Below the pieces are notes generated by a model. That model was not told the origin of the DNA. It saw only the letters and a program-made list of their open reading frames with translations, and made no database searches. Shown in pieces: positions 53,329 through 63,412 of a DNA stretch of 64,000 nt (position 1 is its first letter; the number at the start of each line of letters is the position of its first letter). This DNA is from Gluconobacter roseus NBRC 3990 (GTDB lineage Bacteria; Pseudomonadota; Alphaproteobacteria; Acetobacterales; Acetobacteraceae): the NCBI RefSeq assembly GCF_006538885.1, contig NZ_BJLY01000001.1:62001-126000 (forward strand), read 5' to 3'. Position numbers and translations under genes: made by a program.

Positions 53329-56300
53329 GCGGCGTCGTCACCATTGCGGGCACGGAGCCGTTTCTGGACCGTGTGGCGCAGGAATGGCTTGAGCAGGACC
53401 CGGCGGCCGGAACGGATGGTCCCGGCCTGATCCTCGTTCCCAGCCGTCGCGCAGGCCGTGCGCTCATGGAAGCGTTCCTGCGGGTTCTGGACACGCGGGC
53501 CGCACTCCTGCCGCGCATCGTCGCGATCAATGACGTGGACGAGGATGCGCTGGCATCCATCGGGATCGATGTTGTCCTGCCGCCAGCCGTAGAGCCGCAA
53601 CGGCGTCTGGCTGTGCTCTCGATGCTGATCCTCCAGACGCCGCTCGTGAGCGTTGGTGTGGACAGCACCAAGGGGATCGACCGTGCCTGGCCGCTGGCCA
53701 AGGCGCTGGCGGACCTGATGGACGAGGCCGAGCGCAGTGGTGTCGATCTGGCTGAACGCCTGCCGGATGCGGTGGAGGAGCGCTTCTCCGATCACTGGCA
53801 GCAGACGCTGAAATTTCTGGAAATCGTGACCGCCGTCTGGCCGAAATGGCTGGAAGAAGAAGGGCTCTCCAACCCCGTCGCGCGGCAGATCGCGCGGTTG
53901 AAAGCACAGGCACAGACCTGGGCGGAAAAGCCGCCGCTGACGCCCGTCTGGGGCGTGGGCTTCGCGGACGGATCGGCGGCGGTGTCGGACGTGTTGGCCG
54001 TAGTGGCGCGGCTTCCCGCCGGGCTTGTGATCCTGCCGGGTGTGGATCTGGGCATGGCGGACGAGATCTGGGCCGATCTGCCGCCATCGCATCCGCAGGC
54101 TGGCCTAAAGGAAATCCTGACGGATCTGGGCCTGTCCCGCGAGGAACTGACGGATTGGGATGGCGGCCGGGATCGCGGGCGCGAACTGATGTTGCGTGAA
54201 GTCCTGCTGCCGGAACATGGGATCGAGCACTGGGGGCAGGACAGTCGTCCTCGCGATATCGATGGCCTCTCCATCCTGCCCGCGCAGGACCAGCAGCAGG
54301 AAGCGCAGGCCATCGCCCTGATCCTGCGCGATGTCGTCTCCGAAGCCGGGAAAACCTGCGCACTCGTCACGCCGGATCGCGCTCTGGCGCAGCGTGTGGG
54401 CACCGAGCTTCTGCGCTTTGGCATCCATGCCGATGACAGTGCGGGCGAGTCCCTGTCCCAGACTCCGGCCGCCGTATTCCTGCGCCTGATCGCGACTGCC
54501 GCCGAAGCGCGTCTGTCACCGGTGGCGCTCCTGTCCGTTCTGAAACATCCGCTTGCCTCGTTGGGCCGTACGCCAGGCGACTGCCACGCTTCTGCCCGGC
54601 GACTGGAACGGCTGTTGCTGCGTGGACCTGCTCCTGCGCCGGGGATTGCGGGTCTGAAAGCCGCGCTGCACGACTACACGCAGAAGAAACATGCCCCCGA
54701 TCACGGCGCCAGCGCCGACGCCCCGGATGAGCCGGAAGGCCCCGCCGCTTTCATCGCACGCATCGAGCAGGCCTTTGATCCGCTCCTGTCCATCGAGGGC
54801 GCCATTCCCCTGCCGGAACTGCTCGAACGCCTGATCCACACGGCGGAGGCGCTGGCGGCTACCGCTGAGGAGCTGGACGCACCGGAAGACGAACCGCGCC
54901 ATCCGGGTGCGCGTCTGTGGCTGGGTGAGGACGGCGAGGCCCTGTCGCGCCATCTAGCAGCGCTGATCGTCAATACCGGCATCCTTCCGCCGCAGCGCCT
55001 GACGCATCTGGATTCGTTCCTCAACACCTCCATGACGGGGCAGATGCTCACCGGTCTGCGCGCGCATCGCGGCGGCGTGGAACTGGCGCATCCGCGTGTT
55101 TCGATCCTTGGTGTGCTGGAAGCGCGGCTTCTGGCGTTCGATATCGTGGTGTTGGGAGGACTGAACGAAGGCGTCTGGCCGCCCGCGACCGATCCGGGTC
55201 CCTGGCTGAGCCGTCCGATGCGCGTGCGTGTCGGTCTGCCCTCTCCGGAGCGGCAGACGGGCGTGAGCGCGCATGATTTCGTTTCAACCATTCTGGCGTC
55301 GAAGGAAGTCGTGTTCGCCAGTTCGGCCCGGCGTGAGGGCGCGCCCGGCGTTCCGGCGCGGTGGATGGTCCGGATGGATGCGTTTCTTGGCGGACGGTCG
55401 CAGAGCCTGCCGATGCATCCCGCTCTGGACTGGCAGCGCTGTCTGGACCAGCCGCTCGCAGGCGCCGAAGCCGTCGCGCCACCCGAGCCACGTCCGCCCG
55501 TCGCCCTGCGTCCGCGCGGTCTCAGCATCACCGAGATCGAAACCTGGATGCACGATCCCTATGCGATCTATGCCAAGCATGTCCTGAAGCTCCGGGCGCT
55601 CAAGCCGCTGGAGGAAGGCGCGGAACACGCCGATTTCGGCATGATCGTGCATGATGCGATGGAACGCGTCCTGCGGGACTTCCCCGAGTGCTGGCCTGCC
55701 AATGCGAGTGCCATCCTGCGTCGCGTTTTTGCCGAGGAACTGGCCAAGGCCAATATGCGCCCGGCCCTCGTGAACTGGTGGGGGCCGCGTCTGGCCCGGA
55801 TTGCGGACTGGGTTGCGGAAAAGGAAGCGGCCTACCGTCTGGACATGGAAGAAAGTGGCCCGGCGCAGGGGCGGTTTGTGGAGGTCACTGCGTCTTTTCG
55901 TCTTCAGGCGGCTTTCGCGCCGTTCGAACTGCGTGGCCGTGCGGACCGGATCGATATCGGCGCAGATGGTCTGGCGACGGTCTTCGATTACAAGACCGGG
56001 CAGCCACCCAGCGGAAAGAATGTCGCTGAAGGCTGGTCCGTCCAGCTCGTGCTCGAAGGCGCGTTGTTGGCCAAGGGGGCGTTTAAAGACGTTCCGGCCG
56101 TTGAGACGAAGAAACTGCTCTACTGGCATCTGACCGGCGGTGACGATCCGGGCAAGGAAAGTGAAGTGCCCGGCTCACGCTCCGGCACGGATGCGCCGAC
56201 CCTGATTGGTGAGGCCATGGAAAAACTCCGGACTCTCGTGGACGAATACGACAATCCCGATCAGCCCTACCGCTCCCAACCCTGGGCCGGGCATGTCCCG

Positions 56301-56375
56301 CGTTACACCGATTACGCGCAGCTTGCCCGCGTGGATGAATGGCGCGCGGCCTATGCGGAAGGAGAGGGCGAATGA
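53325..56375 (+). CDS. addB: AddB subunit of the double-strand-break repair helicase-nuclease
   Basis: A 1016-residue alphaproteobacterial-type AddB. It has an inactivated helicase-like body (LILVPSRRAGRALMEAFLRVL, ILPGVDLGM, ILGVLEARLLAFDIVVLGGLNEGVWPP) and a C-terminal PD-(D/E)xK nuclease with ELRGRADRIDIGADGLATVFDYKTGQPP. With AddA it resects double-strand ends to load RecA. Coupled to tsaE (ATGA) and to addA (ATGA). Confidence 0.95.
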   Translation: MSGVVTIAGTEPFLDRVAQEWLEQDPAAGTDGPGLILVPSRRAGRALMEAFLRVLDTRAALLPRIVAINDVDEDALASIGIDVVLPPAVEPQRRLAVLSMLILQTPLVSVGVDSTKGIDRAWPLAKALADLMDEAERSGVDLAERLPDAVEERFSDHWQQTLKFLEIVTAVWPKWLEEEGLSNPVARQIARLKAQAQTWAEKPPLTPVWGVGFADGSAAVSDVLAVVARLPAGLVILPGVDLGMADEIWADLPPSHPQAGLKEILTDLGLSREELTDWDGGRDRGRELMLREVLLPEHGIEHWGQDSRPRDIDGLSILPAQDQQQEAQAIALILRDVVSEAGKTCALVTPDRALAQRVGTELLRFGIHADDSAGESLSQTPAAVFLRLIATAAEARLSPVALLSVLKHPLASLGRTPGDCHASARRLERLLLRGPAPAPGIAGLKAALHDYTQKKHAPDHGASADAPDEPEGPAAFIARIEQAFDPLLSIEGAIPLPELLERLIHTAEALAATAEELDAPEDEPRHPGARLWLGEDGEALSRHLAALIVNTGILPPQRLTHLDSFLNTSMTGQMLTGLRAHRGGVELAHPRVSILGVLEARLLAFDIVVLGGLNEGVWPPATDPGPWLSRPMRVRVGLPSPERQTGVSAHDFVSTILASKEVVFASSARREGAPGVPARWMVRMDAFLGGRSQSLPMHPALDWQRCLDQPLAGAEAVAPPEPRPPVALRPRGLSITEIETWMHDPYAIYAKHVLKLRALKPLEEGAEHADFGMIVHDAMERVLRDFPECWPANASAILRRVFAEELAKANMRPALVNWWGPRLARIADWVAEKEAAYRLDMEESGPAQGRFVEVTASFRLQAAFAPFELRGRADRIDIGADGLATVFDYKTGQPPSGKNVAEGWSVQLVLEGALLAKGAFKDVPAVETKKLLYWHLTGGDDPGKESEVPGSRSGTDAPTLIGEAMEKLRTLVDEYDNPDQPYRSQPWAGHVPRYTDYAQLARVDEWRAAYAEGEGE

Positions 56376-59300
56376 ACGACATGCCGCCTGTCACACGTCC
56401 CATCACCCGCGACGAGGTCATCGCCGCCGCCGATCGCACGCAGCGTCAGGCCTCCGATCCGCGTGCTTCGGTGTTCGTCTCGGCTTCGGCGGGGTCAGGC
56501 AAGACCAAGCTGCTGATCGACCGCCTGCTACGGCTCATGCTGCCGCTCTATGTGCAGACCGATGACGGCGACACCATTCTGGCCGATGGCGCGCATCCCT
56601 CGCGCATCCTGTGCCTGACCTATACCAAGGCTGCCGCTGCCGAGATGGCCAACCGTCTTCAGCAGAAGCTGGGAAGCTGGGTTTCGCTGCCGGATGCGAA
56701 GCTGGGTGCGGAGCTCGAAAGCCTCGACGTTCCCAACACGGACGAAACCCGCCGTCGCGCCCGTGCCCTGTTCCTGTGCGTATTGGATCTTCCGGGCGGT
56801 CTGCGGATCGAGACGATCCACGCCTTCTGCCAGTCCCTGCTGCGGCGTTTCCCGCTGGAAGCCTCGGTTGATCCACATTTCACGCTGATGGAAGACACCG
56901 ACACTACGCTGGCGCTGCGTGAAGCGATGGAAGACGGGCTGGCCCGTTCGCCGGAACTTGCCGCCGATGTGGCCGGAACGGTAGGGCTGGACCGCTTCTT
57001 CCAGCGCATCCGTACGCTCAACATGGAGGAGAGCCGCGCCCGTCCGCTGCTGGAACGCTGGGCCACTTTGCCGGATAGCGTGGTCAGTGCCTATCGCAAG
57101 GCCCTGAAAGCCGGGCAGCAGAGCCTCGAAGACCTTGAAAACCTCGCCTGCCAGCCGCCGAAGGAAGATGATCTGCGGGCTGGATTGCGGGATGCGCTTG
57201 GATCTGCAACCGCATCCGGTCGTGTTTTCGTCGAGCAGATGCTGGCGTGGCTTGGAACGGAACAGGTTGAGCGTGCACCAGCGGTATGGGCGAAGTGCCT
57301 GCTCACGAAGGAGGGCACCGCGCGCAAAGTGAACGCTATCGTCGGTAAAGCAGCGCAGGCGGCCGTTCCATGGATTGCGCCGCTGTTGGAAGAAGAAGCG
57401 CAGCGTCTTCTCGATCTTCAGGCCAGCCTCAAGAGCGCGCGCCTTGTCCTGCTGAACCGTGCCCTGCTCGGTCTGGCCGCGCCCATGCTGACGGCGTTTC
57501 AGGATGGCAAATCAGCTCGCGGGCTGGTCGATTACAACGATCTTATTCAGGAAACCCGCAATCTTCTGCGCGATCCGGGTGCGGCCTGGGTGCTCTACAA
57601 GCTCGATGGCGGCATTGACCATCTGCTGCTGGATGAAGTGCAGGATAATTCCGGCCTGCAATGGGAAATCGCCGGCGCGCTTACATCCGAGTTCTTCGCA
57701 GGTGAAGGTGCGTGGGACATGGGGCCGCGTCCGCGCACGATCTTCGCGGTCGGCGATTACAAGCAGTCGATCTACGGCTTCCAGGGCGCCCAGCCGGAAG
57801 AGTTTCACCGCTGGCGTCATGAATTTGCCAGCCGGGTCCGTAATGCCGGTCTGCTATGGCGCGATCCGGAGCTGAACGTCTCCTTCCGCTCGGTCCCACC
57901 CGTTCTGTCTTTCGTGGACGCGGTGTTCTCCCAGCCTCTCGCGGCGCATGGCCTGCTTCAGGACGACGAAAAGACACTCCGTCCGCATGTCTCGGCCCAT
58001 CCGGGGCAGGGGGGGCGCGTGGAACTCTGGCCGCTCGTCCCCGTCGTGCAGGGCGAGGATGATGACGAAGGCCTCACACCCTGGCGCGCGCCCTCCGCCA
58101 ATACCGGGCAGCGGAGTGCTCCCCAAAGGTTGGCCGAAGCTCTTGCGGAATGGATCGACCAGCAGATCGGTCGGCCGCCTCAGCCGGGACAGGCGCCTCT
58201 GACCGCAGGCGATGTGCTGATCCTCGTCCCCCGGCGTTCGCCATTCCTGCGTTCGCTGATCCGGGCCCTGAAATCGCGCAATGTGCCGGTCGCGACACTG
58301 GTCCGGGTCGGGCTGACGCAGCAGGTTGCAGTCCGCGATCTCATGACGCTCTGCGCCGCCCTGCTCCTGCCGCAGGACGATCTGACACTGGCTTCCATCC
58401 TGACGTCTCCGCTCGGTGGTCTGACGGACGACTCGCTGATGGCGCTTGCTACCCGCAACGGCACGGCCCATGCCCTCGGCCCGAAAGGCCAGCCGCTCTG
58501 GACCGTTCTGCGGGAGCGTCACCGGGAGCGCGAGGACTGGCGGGCCGCCTGGGAGATGCTCTCAACGCTCTATTCGCGCGTCGATTATGCCTCTCCGTAC
58601 CGCCTGCTCGCCGAAACGCTAGGCCAGCATGGTGGCCGCACACGCCTGCTGCGGCGTCTGGGGCCAGAAGCAGCTGAACCGGTGGACGAACTGCTGACGG
58701 CGGCGCTGCGCTATGAAGGGCTGCATCCGCCGTCGCTTCAGGGCTTCCTGCACTGGCTCGAAGCCAGCGAAATCACCAGCAAACGCGAAGCTGAAAGCGA
58801 GCTCGGAGCCGTCCGCGTCATGACCGTGCATGGCTCCAAGGGGCTTCAAGCGCGTCTGGTTGTGATGCCGGACACGACGTCCAAGCCGCCTCCGGGCAGC
58901 GATTTCCTATGGGAAGAGACAGGAGGGCTCGAACTTCCGCTCTGGGTGCCGAAAAAGGACATGGGGACGGAGGTCACGACGGCCCTGTCCGAACGGGACG
59001 CCGAAAAAGCCCGCGCCGAAAGCAACCGCCTGCTTTACGTCGCCCTGACCCGCGCCAGTGACTGGCTGGTGATCTGTGGGGCCGGAGCCAAGCGCGAGCC
59101 TGCGGATACAAGCTGGTATCGGCAGTGTGAGGCCGGGTTCCGGCACCTGGCCAATGCCTGTTCCGAACCGATGGATCTCGGCTGGGAAGGCGAACGGCTC
59201 GTGCTGGAAGAAGCGCGCACGCTTGCTCCCGTTGCTTTCCAGCCTGGATCGGTCGAACCGCTCTGTGCAACGCTGCCGGACTGGATGGGGCGTGCGCCGG

Positions 59301-59947
59301 ACTGGAAGCCCGTCATCACGCCGCATGAGGATGCCATGACACGTCCGCTCGCGCCCAGCCGTCCGGATGGTGCGGAGTTCGGTGAACTTCCGGCCGCGCG
59401 TTCACCACTGGAGCTTCTGGCCGGTCGTCCCACGCCGGTCCGTGAACAGGCCATGCGACGCGGCACGATGATTCACCGTCTGCTCCAGCTCCTGCCCGAA
59501 ACTCCGGCCGCCGAGCGTGAGGCTGTGGCTTTGCGCTGGCTGTCCCGCCGGGCTCTCGGCCTGACGGAACCGGAAATCGATCGTCTGGCCCAGCAGGTTC
59601 TGGGTGTTCTGTCCCATCCGGATCTCGCACCGCTTTTTGCGCCCGGAAGCCGCGCGGAGCAGCCGATTTCCGGTGTCAGCGCGGGCCGCGTGGTGCTCGG
59701 ACAGGTGGATCGTCTACGGATCGGGGACGGGCAGATCTGGGTCTGTGACTACAAAACGAATCGCAATCCCCCTCTGCGGGCCGAGCGCACCCCCGTCGCC
59801 TATCTGCGGCAGATGGCGGCCTATCGCGCTGTGCTGGAGCAACTTCATCCCGGCTACGACATTCACTGTTCTCTGGTCTGGACGGAAGGACCGGCCGTTG
59901 TCACACTTCCGTCCCCGCTGCTGGATCAGGTCCGTCCCGGAGCTTGA
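56372..59947 (+). CDS. addA: AddA helicase-nuclease subunit
   Basis: A 1191-residue UvrD-type 3'-5' helicase with a nuclease domain. Walker A is SASAGSGKTKLL (38-49). Then LCLTYTKAAAAEM (Ia), LLLDEVQDNSGLQW (Walker B, variant of DExQ), FAVGDYKQSIYGFQGA (III), RVMTVHGSKGLQARLV (V) and LLYVALTRASDWLVI (VI). The C-terminal nuclease is QVDRLRIGDGQIWVCDYKTNR. The ATG at 56372 forms an ATGA with addB. trxA follows 84 bases downstream, the usual alphaproteobacterial order. Confidence 0.96.
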   Translation: MNDMPPVTRPITRDEVIAAADRTQRQASDPRASVFVSASAGSGKTKLLIDRLLRLMLPLYVQTDDGDTILADGAHPSRILCLTYTKAAAAEMANRLQQKLGSWVSLPDAKLGAELESLDVPNTDETRRRARALFLCVLDLPGGLRIETIHAFCQSLLRRFPLEASVDPHFTLMEDTDTTLALREAMEDGLARSPELAADVAGTVGLDRFFQRIRTLNMEESRARPLLERWATLPDSVVSAYRKALKAGQQSLEDLENLACQPPKEDDLRAGLRDALGSATASGRVFVEQMLAWLGTEQVERAPAVWAKCLLTKEGTARKVNAIVGKAAQAAVPWIAPLLEEEAQRLLDLQASLKSARLVLLNRALLGLAAPMLTAFQDGKSARGLVDYNDLIQETRNLLRDPGAAWVLYKLDGGIDHLLLDEVQDNSGLQWEIAGALTSEFFAGEGAWDMGPRPRTIFAVGDYKQSIYGFQGAQPEEFHRWRHEFASRVRNAGLLWRDPELNVSFRSVPPVLSFVDAVFSQPLAAHGLLQDDEKTLRPHVSAHPGQGGRVELWPLVPVVQGEDDDEGLTPWRAPSANTGQRSAPQRLAEALAEWIDQQIGRPPQPGQAPLTAGDVLILVPRRSPFLRSLIRALKSRNVPVATLVRVGLTQQVAVRDLMTLCAALLLPQDDLTLASILTSPLGGLTDDSLMALATRNGTAHALGPKGQPLWTVLRERHREREDWRAAWEMLSTLYSRVDYASPYRLLAETLGQHGGRTRLLRRLGPEAAEPVDELLTAALRYEGLHPPSLQGFLHWLEASEITSKREAESELGAVRVMTVHGSKGLQARLVVMPDTTSKPPPGSDFLWEETGGLELPLWVPKKDMGTEVTTALSERDAEKARAESNRLLYVALTRASDWLVICGAGAKREPADTSWYRQCEAGFRHLANACSEPMDLGWEGERLVLEEARTLAPVAFQPGSVEPLCATLPDWMGRAPDWKPVITPHEDAMTRPLAPSRPDGAEFGELPAARSPLELLAGRPTPVREQAMRRGTMIHRLLQLLPETPAAEREAVALRWLSRRALGLTEPEIDRLAQQVLGVLSHPDLAPLFAPGSRAEQPISGVSAGRVVLGQVDRLRIGDGQIWVCDYKTNRNPPLRAERTPVAYLRQMAAYRAVLEQLHPGYDIHCSLVWTEGPAVVTLPSPLLDQVRPGA

Positions 59948-60031
59948 CGCAGATCAAAAGCCCCTTGCAGTGAGGGGCAGGGCAGCCGATATCCGTTCTC
60001 AGAAACATCATTCGCCACAAGGAATACCCTC

Positions 60032-60358
<327 letters not shown>

Positions 60359-60434
60359 ACGACCCAAAAATGGGGTGAGGGAAGGACGATCAGGGGGCGT
60401 GGTCACCATCCTGCGCTTTGTGTAGGATCGTGTC

Positions 60435-61625
60435 ATGCGCTCGAAAGCTCCAACCTTCCCGACCCCCGTTCTCCTGACCTCCAGTGAGGAGGTGGCCCGT
60501 ATCTGCGAAAAACTGCAGAACGAGCCTTTCGTGACCATCGACACGGAATTCGTCCGGGAACGGACCTACTGGCCGGAGCTCTGCCTGGTGCAGCTTGCCG
60601 GAACCGAAGACGTTGTCCTGATCGACACTTTGGCTCCCGGCATCGACTTGGCGCCCCTCGGCGCCCTTCTGGCCAAGCCGGACTGCACCAAGGTCTTCCA
60701 TGCCGCCCGGCAGGATCTTGAGATTTTTCTGCATATTTTCGACCGCCTTCCGGTCTCGGTCTTCGATACGCAGGTCGCCGCCATGGTGGCCGGGTTCGGC
60801 GATCAGGTCGGCTATGATAGTCTGGTCGGCGCAATCACTGGTCGCAGCATTGATAAGGCCCACCGTTTCAGTGACTGGTCGGCCCGTCCGCTGAGCAAGG
60901 CGCAGATCGCCTACGCTGCGGCTGACGTTACGCATCTGCGCACGGTTTATGACGCCCTGCGCAAACAGCTTGCCGAGCAGGGACGTCTGCACTGGGCCGA
61001 CGCCGAACAGGCTGTCCTGACAGAAGAAAAGACCTTCCGTCCCGATCCCCGTCGTCTGTGGGAAAAGCTGAAGGCCCGTACCAGCAACCGCCGGATGCTT
61101 GGTATCCTGCGTGAAGTCACGGCATGGCGCGAGCAGGAAGCCCAGAACGCCGATATTCCCCGCCAGCGCGTCATCCGTGACGAAAGCTTGTTGGAAATCG
61201 CGGCCGTCCATCCCGATACGGTCGAGGCCCTTTCCCGCATCCGCGGCGTGACGCGCGGTTTTGCCGAGGGCAAGATGGGCAAAGGCCTGCTTGAAGCGAT
61301 TAGCATTGCTCAGGAACTCCCGGAGTCCGAGCTTCCGAAAGCACCATCAAAATCCGATCGCCCACGGCCGTCCACGGCCCTCGTGGCGCTTCTGCGGGTC
61401 CTGCTGGCGGCAAAGTGCGAGGAGCACAAGGTGGCGCCCCGTCTGGTCGCCTCTTCGGACGATCTGGATAGGATTGCGCTTGGGGAAACCGATGTCGGTG
61501 CCCTGAAGGGCTGGCGGCGTGAACTGTTTGGTCTGGACGCTCAGGCACTGGTCCGTGGCGAGATCGCACTGGCTGTCGTGAATGGACTTGTAGAGCTACA
61601 GCGCGTCGCAGAACCGGCCTCGTAA
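60435..61625 (+). CDS. rnd: ribonuclease D
   Basis: A 396-residue 3'-5' exoribonuclease in tRNA maturation. DEDD exonuclease residues: FVTIDTEFVRERTYWPELCLVQ (D, E), KVFHAARQDLEIF (D) and AAADVTHLRTVYD (Y/D motif region). HRDC domain: ILREVTAWREQEAQNADIPRQRVIRDESLLEIA. The ATG follows trxA by 77 bases without an obvious terminator. Confidence 0.95.
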   Translation: MRSKAPTFPTPVLLTSSEEVARICEKLQNEPFVTIDTEFVRERTYWPELCLVQLAGTEDVVLIDTLAPGIDLAPLGALLAKPDCTKVFHAARQDLEIFLHIFDRLPVSVFDTQVAAMVAGFGDQVGYDSLVGAITGRSIDKAHRFSDWSARPLSKAQIAYAAADVTHLRTVYDALRKQLAEQGRLHWADAEQAVLTEEKTFRPDPRRLWEKLKARTSNRRMLGILREVTAWREQEAQNADIPRQRVIRDESLLEIAAVHPDTVEALSRIRGVTRGFAEGKMGKGLLEAISIAQELPESELPKAPSKSDRPRPSTALVALLRVLLAAKCEEHKVAPRLVASSDDLDRIALGETDVGALKGWRRELFGLDAQALVRGEIALAVVNGLVELQRVAEPAS

Positions 61626-61760
61626 GAACCGACTTCGACGCGGCGGGGAGTTTCTGGTAAGAAACCTCCCAAAGATGTTCCGGGTCCGGTGGGCCGGAAC
61701 TGGAAATCAACAGCATATCGGGCCGGGCCAGGCACCGAAGCGGGACAGGGAAACGAACAT

Positions 61761-62456
61761 ATGGAGTGGACGGACGAGACGATCGCCAGACTTCGCGATC
61801 TGTGGAGTCAGGGACTTTCGACCGCAGAAATCGGCCGCCAGCTCTCCATCACCAAGAATGCCGTCGTCGGCAAGGCGCACCGTCTGGGCCTGCCACCGCG
61901 TCCTTCTCCCATCCGCAATCGCAAGACCAAGGACGGGGATACTGCTACGACTGAGGCAATGCCTCGTCGCAAAAGTCCTTCCCGTGCCAAGGTCACAGAA
62001 ACCGCCGCGTCTGACCTGTTTGCGGACAGCAAGGATGCGTCTGCTGCCAAGAAGGCTTCCGAAGTGGTGGAGAAAGTAGCAGAAAAGCCTGCGGCACCTG
62101 TTCGCAAGGCACCTTCGGACACTCCTCAAGCCGCCAAGGCTGTTCCTCAGCCCGTAACAGCAGCGCGTCCTGCTTCTGCTGCTCCCAAGGAAGCCGCGCC
62201 AGTTCGTCGGGATCCTGTTGTGGCTCCCAAGCCAGAACCCCGCGTCGCTCCTGTGCCCCGACCGGCCCTTCCGCCCCGTTTTTCAACAGCAGGTATTGAT
62301 CGGCCTACGCGCCGTGGGCCGTCCTGCTGCTGGCCGATTGGTGATCCTGGTACCCCGGGGTTTCATTTCTGCGGCGCCACACCGCTTCCCGGAAAGCCCT
62401 ACTGCGCCGAACACGCAGCCATCGCTTATGTAAAAATTCGCGACCGTCGCGATTGA
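61761..62456 (+). CDS. gcrA: cell-cycle regulator GcrA
   Basis: A 231-residue alphaproteobacterial regulator that works with sigma70 and CcrM GANTC methylation to control division genes. The N-terminal DNA-binding helix is MEWTDETIARLRDLWSQGLSTAEIGRQLSITKNAVVGKAHRLGLPPRPSP. A long Lys/Ala/Pro-rich linker follows. The C-terminal RNA-polymerase-contact domain is CCWPIGDPGTPGFHFCGATPLPGKPYCAEHAA. The linker is longer than in typical GcrA (about 170-180 aa in total). The start ATG at 61761 matches the invariant MEWTDE. Confidence 0.95.
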   Translation: MEWTDETIARLRDLWSQGLSTAEIGRQLSITKNAVVGKAHRLGLPPRPSPIRNRKTKDGDTATTEAMPRRKSPSRAKVTETAASDLFADSKDASAAKKASEVVEKVAEKPAAPVRKAPSDTPQAAKAVPQPVTAARPASAAPKEAAPVRRDPVVAPKPEPRVAPVPRPALPPRFSTAGIDRPTRRGPSCCWPIGDPGTPGFHFCGATPLPGKPYCAEHAAIAYVKIRDRRD

Positions 62457-62472
62457 TATGGCCTAAAATCAG

Positions 62473-62508
62473 AAAAGGCCGCTCTTCCTGAAGGAGGGCG
62501 GCCTTTTT
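62473..62508 (+). terminator. intrinsic terminator of gcrA
   Basis: The stem AAAAGGCCGC / GCGGCCTTTT is continued by a weaker CTTCC/GGAGG helix around TGAA, and ends in a T run. It lies 17 bases after the stop. Confidence 0.9.
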
Positions 62509-62637
62509 CATGTCTGGTTACCGAGGCAGACACTCTGAATGCGTTCCTGAGTTTCAAACCGAACACTCAGAAGATTCAAAAATATTCTGGAAAGTTCGAG
62601 GCTGATAAAAATCCAAGCCTCTGAAAACAAGGAAAAA

Positions 62638-62712
<75 letters not shown>

Positions 62713-62764
62713 GTACCGTTGCCTTGGCGCGCTTCGTAACGGGTCAGCGCGCCAAGCGCAAGCC

Positions 62765-63178
62765 TTAATCGTCGCGATGGACTTTTTCCATCCGCTCATG
62801 ACGCTCCTGAGCGTCGATGGACAGTGTCGCGATCGGGCGGGCTTCGAGCCGCTTCAGGCCAATCGGCTCTCCTGTTTCTTCGCAGAAGCCATAGCTCCCG
62901 TCATCGATACGTTCGAGCGCCATATTGATCTTTGAGATCAGCTTGCGAGCCCGGTCGCGGGTCCGAAGCTCGAAAGCGCGGTCCGTCTCGACACTGGCGC
63001 GGTCGGTAATGTCGGATTCATGAATCCCACCTTCCGAAAGACTCGCAAGGGTCCCATCCGCTTCCTTCAGGAGATCAAGACGCCAGCGCAGAAGTTTCTG
63101 CCTGAAGTATTCGACCTGAAGCGGGTTCATGAACTCTTCGTTGTCGGAGGGTCTATAATCCGGCGGCAGCGTAATCAT
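62765..63178 (-). CDS. dksA: RNA polymerase-binding transcription factor DksA
   Basis: A 137-residue DksA from the ATG at 63178 (63184 is an alternative). It has the coiled-coil region (YFRQKLLRWRLDLLKEADGTLASL ... DRASVETDRAFELRTRDRARKLISKI) with the tip Asp/Ala-type residues, and a zinc-finger region reduced to one cysteine (SYGFCEETGEPIGLKRLEARPIATLSIDAQERHE, C99). Single-Cys DksA proteins are known in alphaproteobacteria. It tunes transcription initiation with ppGpp. It lies upstream of tRNA-Thr on the same strand. Confidence 0.95.
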   Translation of the reverse strand: MITLPPDYRPSDNEEFMNPLQVEYFRQKLLRWRLDLLKEADGTLASLSEGGIHESDITDRASVETDRAFELRTRDRARKLISKINMALERIDDGSYGFCEETGEPIGLKRLEARPIATLSIDAQERHERMEKVHRDD

Positions 63179-63412
63179 GCGCATCCAATCCCTGGCTGGT
63201 CTGCCAACGTCCGCTTCCAACAGCCGCAGGCTATAACGCGCGGCTTATAGCCACCCCAGCCGCATCCGCCAACCCCGAACATACTTTGCGTGTCTGTCGG
63301 AAAGCGCGGAAATCTGCGTCTCTGTTAGGGGTTTCTTTACCCTGTACGCCCATCCTCAACACCTGAGCCCCCCAGACCTGTCTTGCAGGCATCAGGATAC
63401 CCTTCGTCGCCC

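Noticed and set aside
62765-63178. Degenerate or inactive DksA because of missing zinc cysteines
   Set aside because: Single-Cys DksA proteins are normal in alphaproteobacteria and the rest of the protein is intact.
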